A program made the position numbers and the translations under genes. The notes beneath the pieces were generated by a model that made no database searches, was not told where the DNA came from, and was given only the letters and a program-made list of their open reading frames with translations. A stretch of DNA of 44,328 nucleotides, from positions 1-44,328 of the IMG/VR virus record IMGVR_UViG_3300013102_000804; one strand, written 5' to 3'. This DNA is from a virus. Shown in pieces: positions 20,505-29,503 of this stretch (the first letter of the stretch is position 1; each line of letters starts with the position of its first letter).

Positions 20505-22216
20505 TGGACATTGTGGAGCTGTATGCGCACTGCAGGCGGCGCAAGGCAGCGCTGAAGGAGGCCCAGAACGACTGGACCTCACTGTGGCGCCAGACGTCGG
20601 AATACATCGACCCGACCCGTGGCCGGTTCTACGGCGACCAGGATGACAAGCCGCGCAAGCGGAATTGGTCGAAGGTGATCAACAGCACCGCAACCGATGC
20701 CTTGGGCGTGATGGCCGCCGGCATGATGTCGCACATGACGCCCAAGGCCCAGCCGTGGTTCAAGGTGACCACGCCTGACCCTGCGACCTCCGAGCTGTTC
20801 GGCGTCCGGGTGTGGCTGGACGAGGTGGCCCAGGAGATCCGCGACACGCTGGCCAGCAGCAACTTCTACAAGGCCATGCCGGTGGTGTACGCCGAGGATG
20901 GCCTTTTCGGCACCGCTCCCATGCTGGTGGTGGAAGACTCCCGCGAGGTCGTGCGGTTCTACGCACTGACCGCCGGCAACTACGCTGTGGGTCTGGACGA
21001 TCAGGGCCGCGTCGACTCGTTGTGGCGCCGCTACTCTAAGACGGCACGCCAGCTGGAGCAGCGGTACGGCAGGGACGCGCTGCCGAACGTGGTGCGCGAG
21101 GCACTGGGCAAAAACGGCGACCAGAAGTTCTGGGTGGAATCGTTGATCGAGCCGAACCCCGACGAGCGCCCCGGTATCGGCCCGCTGGGCCTGCAGGCGC
21201 CGCGCTTCCGTCCCTACCGCGAGGTGGTGTGGATCGATGGTGCTGCCAACGGCCAGAACGGTGTCATCGATGTGGGTGGCCACTACGAGGCGCCGTTCGT
21301 GGTGGCGCGCTGGAACCCCGTTGCGGAGGACATCTACTCAGCCTGCCCGGCGATCAACTGCCTGGGCGACGTGAAGCAGCTGCAGTACCTGGAAGGCGAA
21401 AAGCTGCGCCTGATGGAGCAGATGTCCGATCCGACGCTGGCGGTGCCGGAGAGCCTGAAGCGCACCGGTGGCGCAAGGCTGCGGAAGGGCGGCCAGATCT
21501 ACCTGCCGGAAGGAACTGCCAATGCCAGCATCGCCCCGGCGTACATGCCGGATGCCCGAGGCCTGGCGCAGATCCGCGAGGAAATCGCCACGGTCGAACA
21601 GCGGATCCAGCGGGCGTTCTTCTACCAGCTGTTCCTGATGCTGGAAGCACTGGGCGACAAGACCGACCGGGCGGCCACCGAGATCGTGACCCGCAAGGAG
21701 GAGAAGGCTGCGGTGCTGGCGCCGACGCTGGAATCCATCACGGACGAAGTGCTCGATCCGGTTGTGGTGCGCGTGTTCCGGCTGCTGGAGCGTGCCGGGC
21801 GTATCCCCGAGCCGCCGCAGGTTCTGGCCAACGTGCCGCTGAAGATCGAGTACACCAGCATCCTGGCGCAGGCAGCGAAGGCCGCAGCAGTGGGCTCGAT
21901 CGAGCGCACCATGACGTTCGTGGCCAACGTGGCACAGGCCACCGGCGACCCGTCCGTGATGGACAAGCTGGACAGCGACCAGGTGGTCGACGAGTACACC
22001 GCAGCCGTGGGCGGCCCGGCCTCGATCATTCGCAGCGACGACGCAGTGGCGCAGATTCGCGCTGACCGCGCTCAGCAGCAGCGGCAGCAGCAACTGGCCG
22101 CATCTGCGCAGCCGCTGAAGGATGCGAGCCAAGCCCTGAAGACCGCGGGCGAGACGGTGCCCGAGGAAGGCTCGGCCGCTCAGGCACTGATTGATGCCAT
22201 GCAGGGGGCCGCATGA
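20504..22216 (+). CDS. Portal protein (T7 gp8-like head-tail connector)
   Basis: 570-aa portal of the podovirus head-tail connector family: NWSKVINSTATDALGVMAAGMMSHMTPKAQPWF, EDGLFGTAPMLVVED, and GEKLRLMEQMSDPTLAVPESL are typical stretches. It forms the dodecameric ring through which DNA is packaged. The C-terminal 60 residues are a Gln/Ala-rich helix, likely the internal barrel. Confidence 0.93.
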   Translation: MDIVELYAHCRRRKAALKEAQNDWTSLWRQTSEYIDPTRGRFYGDQDDKPRKRNWSKVINSTATDALGVMAAGMMSHMTPKAQPWFKVTTPDPATSELFGVRVWLDEVAQEIRDTLASSNFYKAMPVVYAEDGLFGTAPMLVVEDSREVVRFYALTAGNYAVGLDDQGRVDSLWRRYSKTARQLEQRYGRDALPNVVREALGKNGDQKFWVESLIEPNPDERPGIGPLGLQAPRFRPYREVVWIDGAANGQNGVIDVGGHYEAPFVVARWNPVAEDIYSACPAINCLGDVKQLQYLEGEKLRLMEQMSDPTLAVPESLKRTGGARLRKGGQIYLPEGTANASIAPAYMPDARGLAQIREEIATVEQRIQRAFFYQLFLMLEALGDKTDRAATEIVTRKEEKAAVLAPTLESITDEVLDPVVVRVFRLLERAGRIPEPPQVLANVPLKIEYTSILAQAAKAAAVGSIERTMTFVANVAQATGDPSVMDKLDSDQVVDEYTAAVGGPASIIRSDDAVAQIRADRAQQQRQQQLAASAQPLKDASQALKTAGETVPEEGSAAQALIDAMQGAA

Positions 22217-22569
22217 AGCGCCCCGGCATGGATCCGCGCGAGGAGGAGCAGCGCCGGCAGGCCGCGCGCCTGGCCAGCCTGCAGGACACCCAGCTGCGCG
22301 AGGACGTGCGCAACGTGCTGGCTGACGCTGCCAGCCGCCGCCTGGTGTGGACGTTCATCGAGGCCATGGACGTGGACGGCACGGCCTTCAACACGAACGC
22401 CATGGCCCAGTCCCGAAAGATCGGACGGCAGGAGGCCGGCCAGTGGTGGCTGCGTGCCATCCGCGACAGCTGCCCGGAACGCGAGGCACAGATGCGCGCC
22501 GAGGCGAACAGTTCAATGAAGCGGCTGCAGTCGCAGCTGCAGCAAACCGAGGAAAGCGACGATGAGTGA
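22213..22569 (+). CDS. Bbp19-like protein (118 aa)
   Basis: Resembles Bbp19 of Bordetella phage BPP-1: LREDVRNVLADAASRRLVWTFIEAMDVDGTAF, FNTNAMAQSRKIGRQEAGQWWL, then a charged tail. The family sits between portal and scaffold genes and is thought to be a small structural or assembly protein. It overlaps the portal by 4 nt and the scaffold by 8 nt. Confidence 0.8.
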   Translation: MKRPGMDPREEEQRRQAARLASLQDTQLREDVRNVLADAASRRLVWTFIEAMDVDGTAFNTNAMAQSRKIGRQEAGQWWLRAIRDSCPEREAQMRAEANSSMKRLQSQLQQTEESDDE

Positions 22570-23248
22570 CACCACCACCACGGCCAGCAACCCCAATCCT
22601 GGCGAAGGCGGAGCTACGACCACCGCAACCGACACGCACCAGGTTCCCAACGGCAGCACGCCGTCGGCAACCGACGGCGGTGGTGACGGTGGTGCGCCGG
22701 GCAGCAACGGTCAGCCGGCCAAGGTCGAAGACGGCGGTGATGCCGGCAAGGCCAAGACCGACGACACCACGACTGCACCGGAGCAGTACGGCGAGTTCAA
22801 CCTGCCGGACGGGTTCAGCCTGGAAGGCAATCGGCTGGGCGCGGCCACCGAGTTCTTCAAGGCCAAGGGCTGGACGCAGGATCAGGCCCAGGAGGCCATC
22901 GACCTTTACACCCGCATGGCCGGCGAAGATGCGGCTGCGATGCAGCAGGCTGTCGAAGCACAGCGCCTGCAGCAGGTTGAGCAGTGGGGCGTGGACGCCA
23001 AGCAGCAGTTGGGCGCCAAGTACGACGAAACCGTCGGCCTGGCCACCACCGCAGTGAAGGCAATCAATGACCCCGAACTGACCAAGGCGTTCAACGAGCT
23101 TGGCTGGGGCAACCACCCGACCATGATCAAGGCGTTCGCCTTCTTCGGCGGGTTCTTGCGCGACAGCAAGATCGACGGCCTGGGCGGCACCACCGCATCG
23201 GGCCCGGGCGCTGCCAGCGATCCGAAGTCGGTGCTTTACGGCGGCTGA
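22562..23248 (+). CDS. Head scaffolding protein
   Basis: 228 aa. A disordered Thr/Gly/Asn-rich N-terminal third (residues 1-75) is followed by YGEFNLPDGFSLEG and helical segments (AATEFFKAKGWTQDQAQEAIDLYTRM, QQLGAKYDETVGLATTAVKAI), typical of podovirus capsid-assembly scaffolds. It lies immediately upstream of the major capsid gene. Confidence 0.85.
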   Translation: MSDTTTTASNPNPGEGGATTTATDTHQVPNGSTPSATDGGGDGGAPGSNGQPAKVEDGGDAGKAKTDDTTTAPEQYGEFNLPDGFSLEGNRLGAATEFFKAKGWTQDQAQEAIDLYTRMAGEDAAAMQQAVEAQRLQQVEQWGVDAKQQLGAKYDETVGLATTAVKAINDPELTKAFNELGWGNHPTMIKAFAFFGGFLRDSKIDGLGGTTASGPGAASDPKSVLYGG

Positions 23249-23277
23249 TCCCCGCCAGAACCAACCCCATCAACCAG

Positions 23278-23297
23278 CCGCCGCAAGGCGGTTTTTT
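23278..23297 (+). terminator. Intrinsic terminator between scaffold and capsid genes
   Basis: CCGCC-GCAA-GGCGG hairpin with a GNRA tetraloop followed by six T residues. Placed before the capsid gene it may reduce upstream-derived message or act as a processing point while a separate signal drives capsid expression. Confidence 0.8.
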
Positions 23298-23317
23298 CGT
23301 ATCTGGAGAGACCAACA

Positions 23318-24319
23318 ATGTCGACCATCGGCAATACCTACCTGACCCTGGCGGACGTGTTCAAGCGCACCGATGCCGACAAGCAGATCGCTGCGGTGAT
23401 CGAGCTGCTGGCGCAGGACAACCCGATCCTGGCGGACATGATCGTCAAGGAAGCCAACGACGGCACCACGCACCTGACCACCGTGCGCACCGGCATCCCC
23501 GAGGGCACCTGGCGCATGCTGTACCAGGGCGTCCAGCCCACCAAGTCGACCACTGCCCAGGTGCGCGATGCCACCGGCATGATCGAAGCCTGGAGCGAGA
23601 TCGACGAGAAGCTGGTGCGCATGACCCAGGACTCGGCAGGCCTGCGCCTGTCCGAGGCCCAGGCGTTCCTCGAAGGCCTGAACCAGGGCGTGGCCACCTC
23701 GATGTTCTACGGTGACCAGGCCACCTCGCCGGCGAAGTTCACCGGACTGGCCCCGCGCTTCAACAAGCTGGCCAACAGCGGTTCGGGCGCGCAGATCGTA
23801 GACGCCGGCGGCACCGGCTCGGACAACACCTCGATCTGGTTCGTGGTCTGGGGCGAGAACACCGTCCACGGCCTGTACCCGAAGGGCAGCAAGGCCGGCA
23901 TCACCCGCGAAGACAAGGGCGTGCAGACCAAGACCAACCCCGACGGCTCGGTGCTGGATGTGGTGCGTGAGAAGTTCCAGTGGGACATCGGCCTGTCGGT
24001 GCGTGATTACCGCTACGTCTCGCGCATTGCCAACATCGACGTTTCGGGCGTCCAGGCCGGCACGCTGAACCTCTACAACTTCATGCGTAAGGCGTACTAC
24101 AAGCTGAAGCAGCGCCGCGTCATGGGGGGCCGTGCGGCCATCTACCTCAACACCGACATGCTGGAAGCGCTGGACGCTCTGGCCACCAACAACGGCACCA
24201 CCGACAACTTCGTGCGCCTGACCCGCAAGGAGATCGAGGGCGAGGAAGTGCTGACCTATCGCGGCATCCCGCTGCGCGAGTCGGATGCGCTGCTGAACAC
24301 CGAAGCCCGGGTCGTCTGA
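23318..24319 (+). CDS. Major capsid protein (BPP-1 Bbp17-like)
   Basis: 333-aa HK97-fold major capsid of the BPP-1 type: MSTIGNTYLTLADVFKRTD start, LAQDNPILADMIVKEANDGTTHLTTVRTGIP, ATSMFYGDQ, SIWFVVWGENTVHGLYPKGS, and MGGRAAIYLNTDMLEALD. No N-terminal delta domain; a separate scaffold is encoded upstream. GGAGAG precedes the ATG. Confidence 0.93.
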   Translation: MSTIGNTYLTLADVFKRTDADKQIAAVIELLAQDNPILADMIVKEANDGTTHLTTVRTGIPEGTWRMLYQGVQPTKSTTAQVRDATGMIEAWSEIDEKLVRMTQDSAGLRLSEAQAFLEGLNQGVATSMFYGDQATSPAKFTGLAPRFNKLANSGSGAQIVDAGGTGSDNTSIWFVVWGENTVHGLYPKGSKAGITREDKGVQTKTNPDGSVLDVVREKFQWDIGLSVRDYRYVSRIANIDVSGVQAGTLNLYNFMRKAYYKLKQRRVMGGRAAIYLNTDMLEALDALATNNGTTDNFVRLTRKEIEGEEVLTYRGIPLRESDALLNTEARVV

Positions 24320-24389
24320 TCCGCCGCCACTGAATTGGGCGCGCGGGCTCCGGCCCCGCTCCCTTCCGCAATCCAAGGAGCAAACCACC

Positions 24390-24824
24390 ATGATCTTCGA
24401 TCAGCAGAACCTGTTCTCGAACGCACAGTCGGTGCTGGCGAGCGCAGCGTCCACCAACGTCATCGACCTGGGTGCCACTGGCACGGTGGAGGGCGAGGGC
24501 GCCCCCATCAAGCGCGACATCGGCCCGGGCACCCCGATCCCCCTGCGTGTGCAGGTGGTGGAGGGCTTCAACAACGCCACCAGCCTGCAGCTCGACCTGC
24601 AGGTGTCGGCCACCGAGAATTTCGCATCGCCGGTGACCGTCGGCTCGCAGACCAAGCTGCTGGCTGACCTGGCCGCTGGCTCGGTGTTCGGCGGTCTGTA
24701 CTACGTGCCGCGTGGCACCAACCTGCGCTATGTCCGCCTGAACTACACCCTGGTGGGCACCGCGCCGACCACGGGCAAGATCACCGCGGGCATCGTCGCC
24801 GGCCACCAGGAGAACAACCTGTGA
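24390..24824 (+). CDS. Capsid cement protein (Bbp16-like)
   Basis: 144 aa, MIFDQQNLFSNAQSVLASAA, then TNVIDLGATG, RDIGPGTPIPLRVQVVEGF, and a beta-rich jelly-roll-like body. This is the Bbp16 family cement protein that decorates the BPP-1 capsid. AAGGAG is well placed. Confidence 0.88.
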   Translation: MIFDQQNLFSNAQSVLASAASTNVIDLGATGTVEGEGAPIKRDIGPGTPIPLRVQVVEGFNNATSLQLDLQVSATENFASPVTVGSQTKLLADLAAGSVFGGLYYVPRGTNLRYVRLNYTLVGTAPTTGKITAGIVAGHQENNL

Positions 24825-25144
24825 CCGGCCTGCGCGTGCGCGCGACCCGGCGCGGATTCTTCGGGCAGACCCGCGAAGTGGGCGACGAGTTCGAGATCGC
24901 CAGCAAGGAACAGCTGGGCTCCTGGATGGAGCAGATCGGCGGCAAGGCCGTGGCCGAGAAGTCGGCGACGCCGACGGACCCGTTCCTGGCCCGTAACGCT
25001 GACCTGATCAAGGCGGATCTGGCCGCCCTGAGCGTCGAGCAGCTGGTCGCCTACCGCGAGCAGGAAGCTGCTGCCGAGAAGCCCCGCAAGGGCGTCATCG
25101 AGGCGATCGACGCGGCCGTGGCCGAGAAGTCGGCGAACGCCTGA
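24821..25144 (+). CDS. Small head-associated protein (107 aa)
   Basis: Starts (GTG) VTGLRVRATRRGFFGQTREVGDEFEI, a small beta domain common among phage head-region proteins, then an Ala/Glu-rich helical C-terminus with the twice-repeated string VAEKSA. AGGAG precedes the GTG, which overlaps the cement stop by 4 nt. Possibly a head-completion or capsid accessory protein. Confidence 0.7.
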   Translation: MTGLRVRATRRGFFGQTREVGDEFEIASKEQLGSWMEQIGGKAVAEKSATPTDPFLARNADLIKADLAALSVEQLVAYREQEAAAEKPRKGVIEAIDAAVAEKSANA

Positions 25145-25155
25145 CGGCAACCACC

Positions 25156-25177
25156 GGGGGCGCCTTCGGGCGCCCCC
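25156..25177 (+). other. Very stable cUUCGg hairpin
   Basis: Nine-bp perfect stem GGGGGCGCC / GGCGCCCCC closed on a UUCG tetraloop (25165-25168), between two head genes. No T-run follows, so it is likelier an mRNA stability or processing element than a terminator. Confidence 0.6.
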
Positions 25178-25193
25178 ACTACCGGAGCAGTCC

Positions 25194-25526
25194 ATGAAGC
25201 TCGTATCGATGAAGAAGGACGGCAGCCACGACCACGGCTGCGACTGCTGCGCCACGGCCCCGTCCGGATGCAGTGAACCCGATTATCCGTGGGGGCTGCG
25301 CATCAACTTGGATGAAGACCAGATCGCAGCGCAGGGCATCAAGCAGCTGCCCGCATCGGGTGCTCAGGTCGCCATTGAGGCGATTGCCACGGTGGTGTCC
25401 CTCGGCGAGGAAACTCGCGACGGCAAGGTGCATCGCCGCCTGGAGCTGCAGATCACCGACATGGGACTGGCAGCCGCGAAGGGCCCGAAGCCCAGCGAAG
25501 TCCTGTACCCGAACGGTGAGGCGTAA
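25194..25526 (+). CDS. Capsid staple-like protein (110 aa)
   Basis: Starts MKLVSMKKDG, then a Cys/His-rich stretch (HDHGCDCCATAPSGC), then YPWGLRINLDEDQIAAQGIKQLP and KVHRRLELQITDMGLA. This layout matches small capsid staple proteins of the BPP-1-type head. The CDCC segment is unusual and could bind metal or form disulfides. GGAG precedes the ATG. Confidence 0.75.
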   Translation: MKLVSMKKDGSHDHGCDCCATAPSGCSEPDYPWGLRINLDEDQIAAQGIKQLPASGAQVAIEAIATVVSLGEETRDGKVHRRLELQITDMGLAAAKGPKPSEVLYPNGEA

Positions 25527-25529
25527 CCC

Positions 25530-26171
25530 ATGACCTCCCAGGTCCAAATCTGCAACCTGGCCCTGGGCAAGCTGGCCCAGGACATCACGATCACCTCGCT
25601 TACCGAGCGCTCGAAAGAGGCACGGGCGTTCTCGCGGCTTTGGGAGCCCATGCGCGACTTGGTGCTGGCCGACCGGCTGTGGCCGTGGGCGATGAAGACG
25701 CAGCGCCTGGCGGTCGACGCTGAGGCGCCAATGCCCGGCTGGGAGATCCGCTACGCACGCCCCAGCGACTGCATCACTGCCGTGGCGGTCACCGGCGAGC
25801 AGGGGCTGCGCGCTGGTCGGCGGCTGTCCAGCTGGTGCGATGACAGGTTCGTTCGAGCCCACGGAATCCAGTTCGAGCAGGCGATGGGCGAGCAGGGCAC
25901 CACGCTGCTGTGCGACCAAGCCGAGGCGTGGCTGGTGTACGTGGCGCGCGTCGAAGACCCCGAGCGCTTCCCGGCCCACTTCGTGGATGCCCTGGCCTGC
26001 AAGCTGGCAGAGGAAGCCGCCCCGACGATCATCGGCGGCAATGGCTTCTCCAACAAATCCGGTCTGAAGCAGCTGTACCAGGTGGCCCTGAGCCAAGCCG
26101 CAGCACACGACTTCAACGAGGCCGACGAGGACGGGCACCAGCCCTCGATGGCCCAGATGGCGAGGGGCTGA
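25530..26171 (+). CDS. Tail tubular protein A (head-tail adaptor, T7 gp11-like)
   Basis: 213 aa. MTSQVQICNLALGKLAQDI, then SKEARAFSRLWEPMRDLVLADRLWPWAMKTQRLA, is the recognisable start of the podovirus tail tubular A/adaptor family, which binds below the portal. C-terminal helices HFVDALACKLAEEAAPTI follow. GAGG precedes the ATG. Confidence 0.9.
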   Translation: MTSQVQICNLALGKLAQDITITSLTERSKEARAFSRLWEPMRDLVLADRLWPWAMKTQRLAVDAEAPMPGWEIRYARPSDCITAVAVTGEQGLRAGRRLSSWCDDRFVRAHGIQFEQAMGEQGTTLLCDQAEAWLVYVARVEDPERFPAHFVDALACKLAEEAAPTIIGGNGFSNKSGLKQLYQVALSQAAAHDFNEADEDGHQPSMAQMARG

Positions 26172-26172
26172 C

Positions 26173-27348
26173 ATGCCGCGCATCCTTCAACCCAGCATGT
26201 CCGGCGGCGAGCTGTCACCGGGGCTGCATGGCCGTGTGGACATGGTGCGCCACGCGATCAGCCTGAAGACGGCCCGCAACGTCATCACCAAGCCCACAGG
26301 GGGCGCGGTGAAGCGTCCGGGCTTGATCTTCCGCGGTGCGGTGAAGCACGCGGACCGGGACACACGCCTGGTGCCATTCATCTATTCGACGGTCGTCAAC
26401 TACCTGATCGAGATGGGCGACGGCTACCTGCGGTTCTGGGTCGACGGGGCACTGCTTCGTGACAGCGGCGGCGCCATTGTGGAGGTGGCCACGCCGTACA
26501 CCGGAACGCTGATCTACGACGTGCGTTTCACCCAATCGGCCGACATCTTGTATCTGGTGCACCCGTGGATCCCGCCGAAGGAACTGCGACGCACCGCGGC
26601 CGACAGCTTCGTGCTGCGTGACTTCGTGTTCCGCCGCGGCCCGTTCCGGCCGTTCAACACTGACGAGGCAGCGCTGCTGGCGGTGTCGGGCGTACAGGGC
26701 GTGGTCACGGTCACCACCAACGTGGCCACGTTCACCCCGGAGATGGTCGGATCGCTGATCTACGCCGAGGAGAAGGAACTGCGCTCGGTGAAGCCCTGGG
26801 TGGCTGCGGAGAAGAACGTGCCGCTCAACGCACTGCGCCGTAGCGACCAGAAGGTCTACCGCGCTGTGAGCGTTCCTGTCTTGGCCGGTCTGGAAGGCGA
26901 GAAACCCTACTACGTCTGCGGCAGCGTGCGGCCCGTGCACGACGTGGGCCGTGCCTTCGACGGTCCGCAGGACGTCAAGGACGACAGTGTGCAGGAGTAC
27001 GTGGTCGGCGTGGAGTGGGAATACGTGCACGGTGGCTTCGGCATCGCCGAGATCACCGCGTTCACCAGCCCTTATGAGGTCACCGCCACGGTGATCGAAC
27101 GGATGCCCGACAGCATCATCGGCACCGCGCCGCCGCCGGTGGCCGGCCCGTGGACCTTCGACGGGGACAGCACCGCCACCGAGTTCAGCATCACCGGCGC
27201 CACCAGCGATTCCTACCTGGACTACCGAGTGACCATCAACGGTGTCCCGGTCCAGTCGAACCCGTATTACCCAGGCGGCAGCGGCACCGGTGGCACCAGC
27301 ACCGGGGGCATCGGCCGCGGCAACTCGAACGTGCAGGAGGCCATGTAA
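26173..27348 (+). CDS. Tail nozzle (tail tubular protein B-like), N-terminal part
   Basis: 391 aa. MPRILQPSMSGGELSPGLHGRVDMVRH and KTARNVITKPTGGAVKRPGLIF are the standard opening of podovirus nozzle proteins (T7 gp12-like). The family is usually one chain of 600-900 residues. Here the frame ends (TAA at 27346) in a Gly/Ser/Thr-rich linker (GGSGTGGTSTGGIGRGNS) placed inside a beta domain whose second half appears at the start of the next gene. It is therefore one half of a split or bipartite nozzle. Confidence 0.85.
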   Translation: MPRILQPSMSGGELSPGLHGRVDMVRHAISLKTARNVITKPTGGAVKRPGLIFRGAVKHADRDTRLVPFIYSTVVNYLIEMGDGYLRFWVDGALLRDSGGAIVEVATPYTGTLIYDVRFTQSADILYLVHPWIPPKELRRTAADSFVLRDFVFRRGPFRPFNTDEAALLAVSGVQGVVTVTTNVATFTPEMVGSLIYAEEKELRSVKPWVAAEKNVPLNALRRSDQKVYRAVSVPVLAGLEGEKPYYVCGSVRPVHDVGRAFDGPQDVKDDSVQEYVVGVEWEYVHGGFGIAEITAFTSPYEVTATVIERMPDSIIGTAPPPVAGPWTFDGDSTATEFSITGATSDSYLDYRVTINGVPVQSNPYYPGGSGTGGTSTGGIGRGNSNVQEAM

Positions 27349-29024
27349 TGGCACAGGGCTGGACCATCAACAGGGCTGCCGGGAAGATCAACTTCTTCGA
27401 GCCGCCGCCGACCGGCACCGGCAACATCGTCGTCACCCAGTACGCGGCAGGCGCCGTGGGTGGTACCGACGTGTGGGCCGTGGGCGCCTTCTCCTACCGC
27501 TACGGCTACCCGGGCGAGATCGAGTTCTACGCCGACCGCCTGTGGCTGGCCGGCACGCCTGGCGACCCGCAGACGGTGTGGGCATCGAACATCGGGGACT
27601 ACAACAACTTCGGTCGCAGCTCGCCCATCGTCGACAGCGATGCCGTGTCCTTCACCATCAACGCGCGGCAGGTCAACGCCATCCGGGATCTGGTGCCGCT
27701 GGACAACCTCCTGGTGCTGACCACCGGTGGCGAATGGAAGGTGACCGGCGGCCAGGATGATGTGGTGACGCCCAGCACCATCGGCATCAAGCCGCAGTCC
27801 AGCTATGGCACCGGTGACCTGCAGGCACGCGTGCTCGGCGAGTCGGCCATCTTCCTGCAGGGGCAGGGGCAGCGCGTCCGCGACCTCGCCTACCAGTTCG
27901 AGAAGGACGGCTTCCGCGGCAATGACATCAGCATCTGGGCGGATCACCTCACTGAGGGTTACAGCTTCCGAGGCATCGAGTTCAGCACTGCGCCGTGGCC
28001 CATCGTCTGGCTGCCGCGCAGTGATGGCGTGCTGGTGGGCTGCACCTATCTGCCCGAGCAAGAAGTAACCGGCTGGCATCGGCACGACACCGGACGCGAC
28101 CTCAACGACCCGACCAAGGGCGACGGCGTTGTGCTGGATGTGTGCTGTCTGCCAGGCGAATTTGAGACGCAGACCTATGCGCTGGTGCGCCGGCAGGTCG
28201 ATGGCCAGACGGTCCAGTACATCGAGCAGATGGCCCCGACCAGGTACGACGACCCGCTCGATTGGAAGTACGCCGACAGCCTGCTGACCTTCGACGGTCG
28301 CAACAAGGCAGGCACGTCCATCGCGCTGTCCAGCACCAGCGGCTGGACCGAGGGCGTCGATATCACGGCAACGGCAAGTGATCCGATCTTTGACGGCATC
28401 GGCGATGTGGGCGACATCCTCCTGCTGGTGGCCGGAAGCGACAGGGTGCGCGTGCGCATCGCCGCAGTGGCTTCCAGCACCGTGGTCACGGTGGAGTCGA
28501 TCGGTACCGTGCCGGTCCCGCTGCGGGGCATGCCCATCCAGAACTGGACGTTCCAGCGCAGCACGATCTCCGGCGTGGATCACCTCGAAGGCAAGGCGGT
28601 CGTGGCGCTGGTTGATGGCAGCGTGCAACGCGATCTGCAGGTGGTCGGCGGCGTGGTTGAGCTGCAGCGGCCGGGCGGCGTGGTTCACGTTGGCCTGCCG
28701 TATGCCGCACACATCGAAACCCTGGAGGTCAACTCCAACGGTGGCGATCCGCTGCGCCCCATGAAGAAACTGATGTTCGAGGTGGCGCTGTTGGTGCGCG
28801 AAACGCGAGGTGTCTACGTTGGCACGACTCTGGACACGCTCGATCCGATCGCCCAGCGCGAGTTCGAAGACTACGACGAGCCGACGAACGCCTACACGGG
28901 CGTGCTGCGCAAGAACATGAGCTGCCAGTGGGGCATCGATTCCGGGCACTTCCACATCTTCAGCGACGATCCCCTGCCCATGGAGATCCTGTCCCTGATG
29001 CCGCAGGTGGTGGCGTCCCCATGA
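27348..29024 (+). CDS. Tail nozzle (tail tubular protein B-like), C-terminal part
   Basis: 558 aa, starting MAQGWTINRAAGKINFFEPP, which looks like the second half of the beta domain that ends the upstream gene. The body (EIEFYADRLWLAGTPGDPQTVWASNIGDYNNF, GGEWKVTGG, SAIFLQGQGQRVRDLAYQFEKDGF) is the conserved nozzle core. The start codon overlaps the upstream stop (TAATG), and AGGAGG lies 7 nt before it, so efficient re-initiation is expected. The frame is -1 relative to the first part. Confidence 0.85.
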   Translation: MAQGWTINRAAGKINFFEPPPTGTGNIVVTQYAAGAVGGTDVWAVGAFSYRYGYPGEIEFYADRLWLAGTPGDPQTVWASNIGDYNNFGRSSPIVDSDAVSFTINARQVNAIRDLVPLDNLLVLTTGGEWKVTGGQDDVVTPSTIGIKPQSSYGTGDLQARVLGESAIFLQGQGQRVRDLAYQFEKDGFRGNDISIWADHLTEGYSFRGIEFSTAPWPIVWLPRSDGVLVGCTYLPEQEVTGWHRHDTGRDLNDPTKGDGVVLDVCCLPGEFETQTYALVRRQVDGQTVQYIEQMAPTRYDDPLDWKYADSLLTFDGRNKAGTSIALSSTSGWTEGVDITATASDPIFDGIGDVGDILLLVAGSDRVRVRIAAVASSTVVTVESIGTVPVPLRGMPIQNWTFQRSTISGVDHLEGKAVVALVDGSVQRDLQVVGGVVELQRPGGVVHVGLPYAAHIETLEVNSNGGDPLRPMKKLMFEVALLVRETRGVYVGTTLDTLDPIAQREFEDYDEPTNAYTGVLRKNMSCQWGIDSGHFHIFSDDPLPMEILSLMPQVVASP

Positions 29025-29503
29025 AGATCATCGCCGAGCTGGTGCCGGCAGAGGCCGGACACATCGACGCGATTGCAGCAGCCGCGCGGCCGGCGGACGT
29101 GGCCGAGTTGTGGGCTTGCGCCCGCACCAGCCCAGCCGAGGCCCTACACCGGGGCCTGGCCGGCAGCGCCGAGGCATGGACGGCCATGGTGGGAGGCGTG
29201 CCGGTGTGCATGTTTGGCGCCACGCCTTACTCGATCTTGGGCGGCATCGGCACGCCCTGGATGGTGGGCTCGACCGGTCTCAACCCGCTGGCCGTCCAGA
29301 AAGAGTTGCTGCGCCTCTCTCGACCGGCGCTGGCCCGTATGCAGCAGGCGTTCCCATCGATGTTGTTCAACGTTGCCGACCAGCGCAACGACGCCGCGCT
29401 GCGCTGGCTGAGCTGGCTCGGTTTCCGATTCCTGGCGCCGGTTCCTGTTGGGCCGGACAGCACCCCCTTCATACCGTTCTACTGGAGCGCTGATCATGTG
29501 TAA
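29021..29503 (+). CDS. Gp13-like internal virion protein (GNAT-like fold)
   Basis: 160 aa, similar to the T7 gp13/DUF2833 family: ELWACARTSPAEALHRGLAGS, AWTAMVGGVPVCMFGATPYSILGGIGTPWMVGS, and ADQRNDAALRWLSWLGFRF. The fold resembles GNAT acetyltransferases, but phage members are structural or assembly factors. ATGA overlap with the nozzle gene. Confidence 0.85.
   Translation: MKIIAELVPAEAGHIDAIAAAARPADVAELWACARTSPAEALHRGLAGSAEAWTAMVGGVPVCMFGATPYSILGGIGTPWMVGSTGLNPLAVQKELLRLSRPALARMQQAFPSMLFNVADQRNDAALRWLSWLGFRFLAPVPVGPDSTPFIPFYWSADHV

Noticed and set aside
27300-27350. Programmed -1 frameshift joining the two nozzle ORFs
   Set aside because: No convincing slippery heptamer with pseudoknot was seen; the AGGAGG plus TAATG overlap explains expression by re-initiation. 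Kept as a split gene instead.
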